This document shows, piece by piece, positions 50,355 through 59,167 of a stretch of DNA of 64,000 nucleotides. The notes beneath the pieces were generated by a model that saw nothing but the letters and a program-made list of their open reading frames with translations, did not search any database and was not told the DNA's origin. Numbering within the stretch: the stretch's first letter is position 1; the number at the start of each line of letters is the position of its first letter. Source of the DNA: Luteimonas terricola (GTDB taxonomy: Bacteria; Pseudomonadota; Gammaproteobacteria; Xanthomonadales; Xanthomonadaceae); contig NZ_SJRX01000009.1 in NCBI RefSeq assembly GCF_004352845.1, forward strand, positions 1 to 64,000. The letters run 5' to 3'. The position numbers were made by a program, and so were the translations under genes.

Positions 50355-51236
50355 ATGCGCAACCCCTTGCCCCTGATGGCGTTCCTGCTCGCGGCGCTGC
50401 TGTGCGGCGCGGCTGTCGCACGGCAGCCGGACGCGCCTTCACCGGCCCCGACGGCCGCTGCCAAAGCCGCCGTGCCGCTCGATCATCTGCCTGCCCTGAA
50501 GGGCGACTACTTCCCGCTGGTTTCCCGGGCCAACGGCCGAACGCTCCACATCTATGTGCGCCTGCCCGAGGACTACGACACGTCGGGCGAGCGGACATAC
50601 CCGGTCGTCTACCTGCTCGATGGCGACAGCCTGTTCCCCCTCCTCGCGCCCACCCACCTGTTCCTCGGCTACGACGAGAAGCTGCCCGAGGCCATCATCG
50701 TCGGCATCGCCTACGGCGGATTCGACCCGTCGATCAACAAGCGCAGCGTCGACTTCACCGGGCTCGCCGCGGACACGCGCCCCGGCGAGGGCGGAGCGGA
50801 GCCGTTCCACCGCTTCCTGAGCGAGCAGCTCCTGCCCGAAGTCGAAGGCAGGTACCGCGCCGATGCCGCGCGGCGCGTCCTGGTCGGACAATCCCGCGCC
50901 GGCTATTTCGTGCTCTGGTCCGCGCTGCAGGCGCCGGACCTGTTCTGGGGGCGGATCGCGAGCAACCCCTCGTTCGACCCCGCGCGCGAACAGCTGTTCG
51001 CAACGCCAGGCGCCCACGCGCGCGACGACCTGCGGATGGCGATCGCCAGCGGCGCCCGCGACACCGCCGCGCGGATGCAGAACGCCGTGGAGTGGCGGAC
51101 GTTCTGGACAGGGCGGAGCGATGCGCCCTGGGAGGTCGAACAGATCGTGCTGCCCGAAGGCACGCACGCCGCCTCCATCGGCGAGGCCTACCGCCGCGCC
51201 ATGCTGTGGCTGTTCCGGGATCAGCCGCCCGCCTGA
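50355..51236 (+). CDS. Secreted alpha/beta hydrolase (esterase D/enterochelin esterase-like)
   Basis: This 293-residue protein has a signal peptide (AFLLAALLCGAAVARQ). The alpha/beta hydrolase domain has YPVVYLLDGDSLF, the nucleophile elbow VGQSRAGYF and a C-terminal His in EGTHAASI. The family includes ferric-siderophore esterases and acetylxylan-type esterases. The substrate is unknown. Its 3' end overlaps the convergent AhpD-like gene by 16 nt. Confidence 0.85.
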   Translation: MRNPLPLMAFLLAALLCGAAVARQPDAPSPAPTAAAKAAVPLDHLPALKGDYFPLVSRANGRTLHIYVRLPEDYDTSGERTYPVVYLLDGDSLFPLLAPTHLFLGYDEKLPEAIIVGIAYGGFDPSINKRSVDFTGLAADTRPGEGGAEPFHRFLSEQLLPEVEGRYRADAARRVLVGQSRAGYFVLWSALQAPDLFWGRIASNPSFDPAREQLFATPGAHARDDLRMAIASGARDTAARMQNAVEWRTFWTGRSDAPWEVEQIVLPEGTHAASIGEAYRRAMLWLFRDQPPA

Positions 51237-51580
51237 GGCTCCGGATCCTCCAGGGCATCGACCGCATCCATGACCCGGGCCGAGTACACCAGCGCCGCGC
51301 CCGCGTTCAGCGCGACCGCCACGCCAAGCGCTTCCGCAATCTCCTCGCGGCTGGCGCCGTGCTTCCGCGCGGCCTGGGCATGCACGGTGATGCAGCCGTC
51401 GCAGCGCGTGGTGACCGCGACCGCCAGCGCGATCAACTCCCGCGTCTTGGCATCCAGGTGGTTCGTTCGCGCCCCCGCACCGCCCAGCGTTGTATAACCA
51501 CGGACAGTGTCCGGCGAGAGCGTCCCGATCTCCGAGATGCGCTTCGTCAGGTCCTTGCGGTATTCGTTCCAGTCGAGCAT
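51221..51580 (-). CDS. AhpD/carboxymuconolactone decarboxylase-family protein
   Basis: This 119-residue protein has the AhpD core TRCDGCITVHAQAARKHGAS with the CxxC pair and His. Such proteins are small peroxidase-type disulfide reductases. The start MLDWNEYRKDL was chosen because the longer frame has no site. It is divergent from the FMN reductase, so both may answer to oxidative stress; this is inference. Confidence 0.88.
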   Translation of the reverse strand: MLDWNEYRKDLTKRISEIGTLSPDTVRGYTTLGGAGARTNHLDAKTRELIALAVAVTTRCDGCITVHAQAARKHGASREEIAEALGVAVALNAGAALVYSARVMDAVDALEDPEPQAGG

Positions 51581-51774
51581 GGCGCCGTCCTCCTCAGTGG
51601 GATCCGGGCGGTGCGGCCAGCCGAAACAAGGGCGCACGCCCTGGTCCTGTTTGCGCCCTGCCCGGGCCGGAGTCAAGGACGATCCAGGCCCACGACGACG
51701 GGCGCGATGCAGGCCGATGCGACACCACCCGGCACCGATCGGGCGACCTTTCCATCAACCACCAGGAGCAAGCC

Positions 51775-52347
51775 ATGAAAACCTACAACGTCGGCTACCT
51801 GATCGGCAGCCTCGCCAAGGAGTCGATCAACCGCAAGCTCGCCCAGGCGCTGTTCAAGCTGGCGCCGCCGCAGCTCAGCTTCAAGGAAATCCCGTTCGGC
51901 GACCTGCCCCTCTACACCTATGACTACGATGCCGACTACCCGGAGGCGGGCCGCAGCTTCAAGAAGGCCATCGAGGCCTCCGATGCGATCCTGATCGTGA
52001 CGCCCGAATACAACCGCTCCATCCCCGGCGGCCTGAAGAACGCCATCGACTGGGCCAGCCGCCCCTGGGGCACCAACTCCTTCGCGAATATCCCCTCGGG
52101 CGTGATCGGCACCTCGCCCGGCGCGATCGGCACCGCGGTGGGCCAGCAGCACCTGCGCAGCATCCTCGGCTTCCTCAACTCGCCGCAGATGAACTCGCCG
52201 GAGGCCTATATCCAGTTCAAGGACGGCATGCTCAACGATGCCGGCGAGATCGCGGACGCGGCCACCGCGAAATTCCTGGGCACCTACCTCGAGGAATTCC
52301 ACGGGTTCATCGCGCGCGTGCTGACGGTGCTGCCGCGCGGCGCCTGA
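51775..52347 (+). CDS. NADPH-dependent FMN reductase family protein
   Basis: This 190-residue flavodoxin-like protein has the phosphate loop IGSLAKESINRKLA, the flavin segment TPEYNRSIPGGLKNAIDWASRP and GTSPGAIGTAVGQQHLR. Homologues reduce quinones, azo dyes or chromate with NAD(P)H. A strong AGGAG site precedes the ATG. It is upstream of the HxlR operon on the same strand but separated by 158 bp with its own promoter. Confidence 0.9.
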   Translation: MKTYNVGYLIGSLAKESINRKLAQALFKLAPPQLSFKEIPFGDLPLYTYDYDADYPEAGRSFKKAIEASDAILIVTPEYNRSIPGGLKNAIDWASRPWGTNSFANIPSGVIGTSPGAIGTAVGQQHLRSILGFLNSPQMNSPEAYIQFKDGMLNDAGEIADAATAKFLGTYLEEFHGFIARVLTVLPRGA

Positions 52348-52446
52348 AGAACGGTACGGGCCTGGGCCGGCGGTCGGACCGTCGGCCGACTCACTTTCCC
52401 CGCCTGGGGCAAGGGAGGTCGCGGTCTTCGCGATGACTCGATGTAC

Positions 52447-52488
52447 TCGACAAAAGCCGAGGAACACCTATACTTCAATAATTGAAGT
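52447..52488 (+). promoter_or_regulatory. Promoter and palindromic operator of the HxlR operon
   Basis: TCGACA (52447-52452) and TATACT (52469-52474) are spaced 16 bp and form a good promoter. The palindrome ACTTCAAT-A-ATTGAAGT (52472-52488) overlaps the -10 and the expected transcription start. HxlR proteins bind such sites and often repress their own operon. Confidence 0.72.
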
Positions 52489-52505
52489 TATAAGGTGCCG
52501 GCAAG

Positions 52506-53009
52506 GTGAAAGTGAAGTCTTTCGCGGGAATGCGGTGCTCCATCGCGGGCGCGCTCGAGCTGATCGGGGATCGCTGGACGCTGCTGCTGATCCGCGACCT
52601 GTCGCTCGGACTCCGCCGCCATGACGAGTTGCGCGCGGGCACGGGCATTCCCACTGCCACGCTGGCCGCGCGCCTCAAGTACCTGACGCAGCACGGCATC
52701 GTCGAACAGTCGCGCTATCAGGAGCGGCCGCCACGGGTCGAATACCGGCTGACGGCCAAGGGCCGCGACCTGTGGAAGGTCAGCGTCGCACTGCGCGAAT
52801 GGGGCGATCGCTGGGATGCGAGCGGCTTTGGCGCGCCGACCGTGGAGACGATCGATCGCGAGACCGGGCGACCGCTGCGCCTGGCGCTGGTCGATCCCGA
52901 GACCGGCACGGCCGTGCCCACGAACCGCATCCAGCTTCGCCCCGGGCCCGGCGCAGACGACCGCGTCCGCCACCTTCTCGACAACCTCGCCACGGAAACA
53001 GCCCAATGA
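52506..53009 (+). CDS. HxlR family transcriptional regulator (GTG start)
   Basis: A GTG start gives 167 residues. The winged HTH (about 12-105) has CSIAGALELIGDRWTLLLIRDL, the family signature, and a C-terminal extension of about 55 residues with an ETGTAVP segment. HxlR regulators respond to quinones, aldehydes or other electrophiles. It overlaps the next gene by 4 nt and heads a five-gene operon with a palindrome at the promoter. Confidence 0.9.
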   Translation: MKVKSFAGMRCSIAGALELIGDRWTLLLIRDLSLGLRRHDELRAGTGIPTATLAARLKYLTQHGIVEQSRYQERPPRVEYRLTAKGRDLWKVSVALREWGDRWDASGFGAPTVETIDRETGRPLRLALVDPETGTAVPTNRIQLRPGPGADDRVRHLLDNLATETAQ

Positions 53010-53611
53010 CCCGATCGATCGAACTCTTCTACGATTTCCGCAGCCCGTACAGCTACCTCGCCTTCACCCAGCTACGCGAGATGGGCGTCGATCTCGTGCT
53101 CAGGCCGATGCAGGTGCTGAAGCTGATGGAGGCGGTCGGAAACGTACCGACCACGCTCACCTGTGCGGCCAAGGGACGCTATGCCCGCACCGATCTGGCG
53201 CGCTGGGCGCAGCGCTACGGCTTCGCTCTGAACCCGTCGGACATGCGCGCGAACGATGGAGACGCCTGTTCGCGCGCGGTGCTGGCCGCGGAGTCGCCGG
53301 CGGATGCCGCGACAGTCACGCAGGCGCTGTACAGCGCCTGCTGGAGTGAAGCCAAGGCACTGGCCACGAAGGACGACATTCTCGCCGTCATCGCCGCGGC
53401 CGCGACCGGGATCAATGTCGACGTCGACGCGATCGCCAGGCGGATCGACGCACCCGAAACGATCGCGCAGCTGGACGCCAACACCCGCGAAGCCGTCGAA
53501 CGCGGCGTGTTCGGTTCGCCGACCATGTTCGTCGGCGACGCGATGTTCTTCGGCAACGACCGTCTCGATTTCGTGCGCGAACATCTCGCGCAGCTGGAGC
53601 AAGCCGCATGA
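53006..53611 (+). CDS. DsbA-family 2-hydroxychromene-2-carboxylate isomerase-like protein
   Basis: This 201-residue protein is a thioredoxin-fold kappa-GST/HCCA isomerase: IELFYDFRSPYSYLAFTQL with Ser in place of the redox CxxC, and cis-Pro in VFGSPTMFVGDAMFFGNDRLDF. It probably uses glutathione to isomerise or conjugate aromatic intermediates. It overlaps its neighbours by 4 nt on each side. Confidence 0.88.
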   Translation: MTRSIELFYDFRSPYSYLAFTQLREMGVDLVLRPMQVLKLMEAVGNVPTTLTCAAKGRYARTDLARWAQRYGFALNPSDMRANDGDACSRAVLAAESPADAATVTQALYSACWSEAKALATKDDILAVIAAAATGINVDVDAIARRIDAPETIAQLDANTREAVERGVFGSPTMFVGDAMFFGNDRLDFVREHLAQLEQAA

Positions 53612-54309
53612 CCGGCAAGACCACCAAACCACTCGCCCTCGTGACCGGGGTCGGTCCCGGCACCGGCGCTGCCCTGGTGCGGCGCTTCGCCGAGGGCGGC
53701 TACCGCGTGGCGATGCTGGCGCGCGACGCCGATCGCCTCGCGGCGCTGGAGAGGGAGATCCCCGACACCGTCGCCGTGCCCTGCGACGTGACCGACGTGG
53801 CCGCGCTCGAGCAGGCGATCACCCGTATCGGCATGCCGAAGGTGGTCGTCCACAACGCCGTGGGCGGCGCGTTCGGCACCTTCATGGAGATCGAGGCGGA
53901 GACGCTGCAGAAGAACTTCGACATCAACGCGATGGCGCTGTTCAACCTCGCGCGGCTGACCGCCCCGGCGATGGTGGCAGCTGGCGAGGGCGCGCTGATC
54001 GTGACCGGCAACACCTCCGCCCAACGCGGCAGGGCGGGCTTTGCCGGGTTCGCGCCGACCAAGGCGGCGCAGCGGATCCTGGCGGAATCACTGGCCCGCG
54101 ACCTGGGGCCGAAGGGCGTGCACGTCGCCTATCTCGTCATCGACGCGGTGATCGACGTGCCCTGGCAGCGCGAGCGGCTGCCCGATGCGGCGGACGATTT
54201 CTTCATCTCGCCCGCCTCGATCGCAGGCGAGGTCTGGCACCTGGCGCATCAGCCGCGCGACGCCTGGTCGTTCCTCGCCGAGGTCCGACCCTTCCACGAG
54301 CCGTGGTGA
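53608..54309 (+). CDS. SDR-family protein with Tyr-to-Phe change in the active site
   Basis: This 233-residue Rossmann protein has TGVGPGTG (nucleotide-binding), NAG-like HNAVGG and catalytic-type Ser137 in GNTSAQRG. The YxxxK position reads FAPTK (Phe148, Lys152), so the proton-donating Tyr is absent. The protein may bind a nucleotide and substrate without normal dehydrogenase activity, or use another residue. It is third in the HxlR operon. Confidence 0.86.
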   Translation: MTGKTTKPLALVTGVGPGTGAALVRRFAEGGYRVAMLARDADRLAALEREIPDTVAVPCDVTDVAALEQAITRIGMPKVVVHNAVGGAFGTFMEIEAETLQKNFDINAMALFNLARLTAPAMVAAGEGALIVTGNTSAQRGRAGFAGFAPTKAAQRILAESLARDLGPKGVHVAYLVIDAVIDVPWQRERLPDAADDFFISPASIAGEVWHLAHQPRDAWSFLAEVRPFHEPW

Positions 54310-54773
54310 GCGCCGTGGATACGTGGGGAGACGGCGCGCTCAACGGCCTCGAGCAGCTTCGCGCCCTGATGGTGGCCGGCTCCAGACAGCCGCCGATGGG
54401 CGAAACGCTCGGCTTCACGCTGGTCGAAGTCGATCGCGGCCATGCGGTGTTCGAAGGCGCGCCCGACCGGACCGTCTACAACCCCCTCGGCTCGGTGCAC
54501 GGCGGTTACGCCGCGACACTGCTCGACAGCGCCTGCGGCATTGCCGTCCACAGCCAGCTCGACGCCGGGCGCGGACACACCACGCTCGAACTGAAGGTGT
54601 CGTACCTGCGCCCGCTCACCGACAGCAGCGGCACGGTGCGCGCAGCCGGCCGGGTCATCTCGATGGGGCGGCGCGTCGCGTTCGCCGAGGCAACGCTGCA
54701 TGACGGTGACGGCCGCTTGTGTGCGACGGCCACGTCGACGCTGCTGGTATTCGACATTGAACAACCCAAATGA
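54306..54773 (+). CDS. PaaI-family hot-dog thioesterase (GTG start)
   Basis: A GTG that overlaps the SDR stop in GTGA gives 155 residues; GTG codons at 54303 and 54315 are alternatives. The hot-dog domain has NPLGSVHGGYAATLLDSACGIAV (HGG motif with Asp/Ser) and ELKVSYLRPL. It should hydrolyse aryl- or acyl-CoA thioesters. Its position in the operon suggests that CoA thioesters appear in the pathway. Confidence 0.85.
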   Translation: MSAVDTWGDGALNGLEQLRALMVAGSRQPPMGETLGFTLVEVDRGHAVFEGAPDRTVYNPLGSVHGGYAATLLDSACGIAVHSQLDAGRGHTTLELKVSYLRPLTDSSGTVRAAGRVISMGRRVAFAEATLHDGDGRLCATATSTLLVFDIEQPK

Positions 54774-54783
54774 GGCAGCAGAG

Positions 54784-55911
54784 ATGGACAAGACGATGAG
54801 TGGACTGGAACTGCGATCGCTGGCGACGTCCGATGGACAGCTTCGCCTGAGCCTGGAGCCGGTCGTGCTGGATGAGCCCGGCCCGGATGAGCTGGTGGTG
54901 CGGGTCGAGGCCACCCCCATCAATCCGTCCGACCTCGGGCTCCTGCTCGGCCCCGCCGATGTATCGACCGTCAGGGCCGAAGGCACGCCGGATCGGCCGG
55001 TGCTGGTCGCCGACATTCCGCAGCAGCGCCTGGCGGCCATTCGCAGCCGGCTGGACCAGTCGCTGCCGGTCGGCAACGAGGGTGCGGGCACCGTCGTCAT
55101 GGCGGGCCGCAATGTGCAGCATTTCCTCGGGAAAAAGGTCGGGATGCTGGGCGGCGGGATGTACACGCAGCTGCGCAAACTGCGGGCCCAGGACTGCATC
55201 CTGTTGCCCGATGACGTGGATGTCGCCGACGGCGCGTCGATGTTCGTCAATCCGCTGACGTCGCTTGGCTTCACCGAGACGATGAAGGCCGAGGGGCACA
55301 GCGCCATCGTGCAGACCGCCGCGGCTTCGAACCTGGGCCAGATGCTCAACAGGATCTGCCTTGCTGACGGCATCGGGCTCGTCAATATCGTGCGCAGCAG
55401 CGCGCAGGCGGCGATCCTCCGCGCCATCGGCGCACGCCACATCGTCGACAGCACGGCGCCGGACTTCCAGGCCGAGCTGACGGAAGCGATCGCTGAAACG
55501 GGCGCCACCATCGGCTTCGACGCCATCGGTGGCGGCAAGCTGGCCGGGCAGATCCTGCAGGCGATGGAAACGGTCGCCAGCCGCGGGGGCACCATCTACA
55601 ACCGCTACGGCTCGGACACGCCCAAGCAGGTCTATATCTACGGCGCCCTGGACACCGGGCCGACCGTGATCGATCGGACGTTCGGCTTTGCCTGGAACGT
55701 CGGCGGATGGCTGCTTTTCCCGTTCATGCAGAAGGCGGGCCAGGAGGTCGCGGCGCGGATGCGGCAACGCGTCGTGGATGAGCTCGGGACGACCTTCGCC
55801 AGCCACTACACGAAGACCATCAGCCTCGCTGATGCGCTCCAGCCGGGGATCCTGGCTGCGTACGAGCGCAAGTCGACCGGCGAGAAGTATCTGATCAACC
55901 CGTCCCTGTAG
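54784..55911 (+). CDS. Zinc-less MDR alcohol dehydrogenase/quinone oxidoreductase-like protein
   Basis: This 375-residue medium-chain dehydrogenase has PINPSDLGLL, VGNEGAGTVV and a Rossmann part (AAASNLGQMLNRI, DAIGGGKLAGQ). The zinc-binding Cys cluster is missing, as in quinone oxidoreductases. The central insertion (SSAQAAILRAIGARHIVDS) is typical of this branch. An ATG at 54796 is an alternative start. It is the last gene of the HxlR operon, 10 bp after the thioesterase. Confidence 0.87.
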   Translation: MDKTMSGLELRSLATSDGQLRLSLEPVVLDEPGPDELVVRVEATPINPSDLGLLLGPADVSTVRAEGTPDRPVLVADIPQQRLAAIRSRLDQSLPVGNEGAGTVVMAGRNVQHFLGKKVGMLGGGMYTQLRKLRAQDCILLPDDVDVADGASMFVNPLTSLGFTETMKAEGHSAIVQTAAASNLGQMLNRICLADGIGLVNIVRSSAQAAILRAIGARHIVDSTAPDFQAELTEAIAETGATIGFDAIGGGKLAGQILQAMETVASRGGTIYNRYGSDTPKQVYIYGALDTGPTVIDRTFGFAWNVGGWLLFPFMQKAGQEVAARMRQRVVDELGTTFASHYTKTISLADALQPGILAAYERKSTGEKYLINPSL

Positions 55912-56265
55912 TCGGGGCTTGTTTTCCGCTTTCCTGCCAGCGCACGCAAGTCGTTCGGCGTACCTGCGTGCGTGTAGCTGCGGGCATCTGAAGCCTTCCA
56001 TAAGGCTTCCAGATGCCCAGTGCTGCCCGCTCTCCTGATGCCGGAACGCGGCCACCAGGCCGTCGAGCGCGAAGTGGCTATCGATGGACAGACGAACGCG
56101 GCGTATTCGAGCACCAGCGCACCGTTTTGTCGGTGTTATGATCAGCCCCCGCCCGGGTCTCGTTCGAGAACATGTCTGCCATCCTGCCGCCCTAGCAACT
56201 GACCAGCACTCGTCCGCGCAATCGGCGCGACGCACTCTTTGCTCAGTCACAGGCAGGACACTCCC
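55912..56265. other. Intergenic region with hairpin, no gene recognised
   Basis: The 354-bp gap between the oxidoreductase and the SulP gene has no frame with a ribosome-binding site. At 55982-56018 a near-perfect hairpin (GGGCATCTG and AAGCCTT arms, 4-nt loop, one bulge) stands without a T-run. It could terminate or attenuate transcription or be a solitary REP-like unit. Confidence 0.55.
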
Positions 56266-57747
56266 ATGGATTTTTCCACGCTGCGCCAGGAATGGCTCGG
56301 CAACGTGCGCGGCGATCTTCTCGCCGGCATCGTCGTTGCGCTGGCCCTGATTCCGGAAGCCATCGCGTTCTCCATCATCGCGGGCGTCGACCCGAAGGTC
56401 GGGCTGTACGCGTCGTTCTGCATCGCGGTGGTGATCGCCTTCACCGGGGGCCGGCCGGGCATGATCTCCGCCGCCACCGGTGCGATGGCGTTGCTGATGA
56501 TCGGCCTCGTCAAAGACCATGGCCTGCAATATCTCCTGGCAGCGACGCTGCTGACGGGCCTGCTCCAGATCATCGCCGGCATGTTCAAGCTCGGTGTGCT
56601 GATGCGCTTCGTATCGCGGTCGGTGATCACCGGCTTCGTCAACGCGCTCGCCATCCTGATCTTCATGGCCCAGCTGCCGGAACTGACCAACGTGCCGTGG
56701 ACCGTGTACGCCGTCACCGCGGCGGGGCTCGGCATCATCTACCTCTTCCCGCGCGTCACCAGGGCGGTGCCCTCGCCCCTGGTGGCGATCGTGGTGCTGA
56801 CCGTGGTTGCGGTCGTGCTGGGGCTCGATATCCGCAATGTCGGGGACATGGGTGAGCTGCCTGACAGCCTTCCGGTGTTCCTGTTCCCGGACGTGCCGCT
56901 GACGCTCGAGACGCTGCGCATCATCTTCCCGGTCGCCGCGACGCTGGCCGTGGTCGGCCTGCTCGAGTCGCTGCTGACGGCGCAGATCGTCGACAAGCTC
57001 ACCGACACGCCAAGCGACAAGAACCGCGAGTGCGTGGGCCAGGGCGTTGCCAACATCGCGTCCGGCCTGGTCGGTGGCATGGCCGGCTGCGCGATGATCG
57101 GCCAGTCGGTGATCAACGTGAAGTCGGGCGGCCGCGGCCGCCTGTCCGCGTTCTCGGCCGGCGTGTTCCTGCTGCTCATGGTGGTGTTCGCCGGGCCCTG
57201 GGTGGAGCTGATCCCGATGGGCGCACTCGTTGCGGTCATGATCATGGTGTCGATCGGCACGTTCAGCTGGTCCTCGATCCGGGACCTCCGGACGCATCCG
57301 CGGACTTCGAGCATCGTCATGGTCGCGACGGTACTGGTGACCGTCTTCACCCATGACCTGGCCAAGGGCGTCCTGACCGGCGTGCTGCTGTCCGCGCTGT
57401 TCTTCGCGCGCAAGGTCGGCCAGGTCCTGCACGTGGAGTCGGTGGTGACGGACGAGGGCCGCCAACGCCGCTATCGGGTGACCGGCCAGGTCTTCTTCGC
57501 ATCGGCGGACAGCTTCATCTCGCGCTTCGACTTCAAGGACGCGGTCGAGAAGGTGGTCATCGATGTCGGCAATGCGCACTTCTGGGACCTCAGCGCAGTG
57601 GGCGCCCTCGACGAGGTGGTCCTGAAGCTTCGCCGGGAAGGCACCGAAGTCGAGATCATCGGCATGAACGAGGCCAGCGCCACCCTGGTCTACACGCTGG
57701 GGGTGCACGACAAGCCCGATGCCGAACGCCTGATGGGCGGACACTGA
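56266..57747 (+). CDS. SulP family anion transporter with STAS domain
   Basis: This 493-residue membrane protein has about 12 helices, the SulP motif [12 protein letters not shown] and [25 protein letters not shown], and a C-terminal STAS domain (about 395-493, [22 protein letters not shown]). Substrates in the family include sulfate, bicarbonate, molybdate and organic acids; none can be assigned. The start [10 protein letters not shown] follows AGGA. The stress-protein gene follows 9 bp downstream. Confidence 0.93.
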   Translation: MDFSTLRQEWLGNVRGDLLAGIVVALALIPEAIAFSIIAGVDPKVGLYASFCIAVVIAFTGGRPGMISAATGAMALLMIGLVKDHGLQYLLAATLLTGLLQIIAGMFKLGVLMRFVSRSVITGFVNALAILIFMAQLPELTNVPWTVYAVTAAGLGIIYLFPRVTRAVPSPLVAIVVLTVVAVVLGLDIRNVGDMGELPDSLPVFLFPDVPLTLETLRIIFPVAATLAVVGLLESLLTAQIVDKLTDTPSDKNRECVGQGVANIASGLVGGMAGCAMIGQSVINVKSGGRGRLSAFSAGVFLLLMVVFAGPWVELIPMGALVAVMIMVSIGTFSWSSIRDLRTHPRTSSIVMVATVLVTVFTHDLAKGVLTGVLLSALFFARKVGQVLHVESVVTDEGRQRRYRVTGQVFFASADSFISRFDFKDAVEKVVIDVGNAHFWDLSAVGALDEVVLKLRREGTEVEIIGMNEASATLVYTLGVHDKPDAERLMGGH

Positions 57748-57756
57748 GGAGTTGCC

Positions 57757-58641
57757 ATGAACATGACCAAGACACTGTTGCACGTCGGCGGCCGCGTGCT
57801 GGCCGCCATCGACGACTCGGTCTACACCGGGAGCGTTGCGTCGTACGCCGCCTGGTCCGCCCGGCGCCTGGACGCACCGCTCGAGTTCGTGCACGTACTC
57901 GACCGCCGCCGCGGCCAGCCCGGGGCGCCGGACCTGAGCGGCAACCTGGCACTCGACACCCGCGAACAGCTGCTTGCGGAGCTGGTGCAGCTGGACGAGC
58001 AGCGGGGCAAGCTGGCGCAGGAAGCCGGCAGGCTCCTGCTCCAGCAAGTCCAGGCCGCGGCGCAGGCAAGCCACGGTGTCGCCGCGGAAACGCGACTTCG
58101 CCACGGCTCACTGTCCGGGACGCTGGGCGAACTCGAACCCGATGTCCGCATGTTCGTGATCGGCAAGCGTGGCGAGCATGCCGACTTCGATACGGGTCAC
58201 CTGGGCAGCCAGCTCGAACGGGTGGTGCGTTCGGTGCGTCGCCCGCTGCTCGTCGCCCCACGCACCTTCAGGGAGCCCCGCCGCGTCATGGTCGCCTTCG
58301 ACGGCAGCGCCACCACACGCAAGGGCATCGAGATCGTGGCCGCCAGCCCGCTCTTCCGTGGCCTCGACGTCGTGGTCCTGATGGTTGGCGAAGCAGATGC
58401 CCAGCAGGCCTCGGCACTTCACTGGGCCGAGGAGACACTCCGCGAACATGGCCACCAGGTCGAATCGCGACAGCAAAGTGGCGCGGTGAACGAGACGATC
58501 AGTGCAGCGATCGATGAAGAACGTGTTGATGTGTTGGTGATGGGCGCCTACGGCCACTCCCGGATCCGCAACATGATCGTGGGCAGCACCACCACCTACG
58601 TGCTGCGCACCAGCCACGTGCCGGTTCTGCTGCTGCGCTGA
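57757..58641 (+). CDS. Universal stress protein family (two tandem Usp domains)
   Basis: This 294-residue protein has two Usp domains (about 10-160 and 165-294). The second has VMVAFDGSATTRKGIEI and the ATP-binding GAYGHSRIRNMIVGSTTTYVL. The first is degenerate (FVIGKRGEHAD). It follows the SulP gene by 9 bp; SulP-Usp pairs are recurrent and may link anion transport to stress control (inference). Confidence 0.92.
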   Translation: MNMTKTLLHVGGRVLAAIDDSVYTGSVASYAAWSARRLDAPLEFVHVLDRRRGQPGAPDLSGNLALDTREQLLAELVQLDEQRGKLAQEAGRLLLQQVQAAAQASHGVAAETRLRHGSLSGTLGELEPDVRMFVIGKRGEHADFDTGHLGSQLERVVRSVRRPLLVAPRTFREPRRVMVAFDGSATTRKGIEIVAASPLFRGLDVVVLMVGEADAQQASALHWAEETLREHGHQVESRQQSGAVNETISAAIDEERVDVLVMGAYGHSRIRNMIVGSTTTYVLRTSHVPVLLLR

Positions 58642-58673
58642 GAGACCCCTTCACTCGCCGCTGCCTGGCCGGT

Positions 58674-58736
58674 CCCGATTCGGATTACATGACCGGCCAG
58701 GTTCCTCCGATCGATGGCGGCATCGTCTACCGCTGA
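58674..58736 (+). pseudogene. C-terminal remnant of a short-chain dehydrogenase
   Basis: An open frame ending at 58734-58736 reads PDSDYMTGQVPPIDGGIVYR, the typical end of classical SDR enzymes (YMTGQ..xVDGG). Nothing upstream belongs to an SDR: the preceding DNA is the stress-protein gene. This is a 21-residue relic, probably left by a deletion or rearrangement. Confidence 0.7.
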
Positions 58737-58822
58737 GCGATTGGCTTCCCAAACCCCATGTCCGCAATCGAACACTGCGAATTTCTCGTGCTGGCGACAT
58801 ACTGCAGACAGGAGGGGAACAC

Positions 58823-59167
58823 ATGGCCACCGACCAGGACTTCATCGACTACGTCGCCGAACAGGCGGGGCTGGGCGAACGGCTGACGCGCAGGAAGATG
58901 TTCGGCGAGTACGCGGTCTATGTGGATGGAAAGGTCGTGGCCTTCGCCTGCGACAACAGCCTGTTCGTCAAACCGTCCGCGGCCACGACCCGGCTGGCAC
59001 CCGACCTGCCGCAGCGGCCACCGTATCCCGGCGCCAAGGATTACCCGGTTGCCGACGAACTGCTCGACGATACCGATGCGCTGCGCCGACTCATCCTCGA
59101 AACCGCTGCGCTGATGCCCGAGCCCAAGCCGAGGAAGCCGCGCAAGACCGGGAGGACACCTGCATGA
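58823..59167 (+). CDS. TfoX N-terminal-domain protein
   Basis: This 114-residue protein is a TfoX/Sxy N-terminal domain alone: RRKMFGEYAVYVDGKVVAFAC and LFVKPS, with a basic tail (KPRKPRKTGR). TfoX regulates competence in other bacteria, but stand-alone domains are uncharacterised. An AGGAGGGG site precedes the ATG. It overlaps the acetyltransferase gene by 4 nt. Confidence 0.88.
   Translation: MATDQDFIDYVAEQAGLGERLTRRKMFGEYAVYVDGKVVAFACDNSLFVKPSAATTRLAPDLPQRPPYPGAKDYPVADELLDDTDALRRLILETAALMPEPKPRKPRKTGRTPA

Noticed and set aside
54655-58104. A 1149-codon minus-strand open frame across the oxidoreductase, SulP and Usp genes
   Set aside because: It covers three well-supported genes on the other strand and has no domain; an artefact of G+C-rich codon use.
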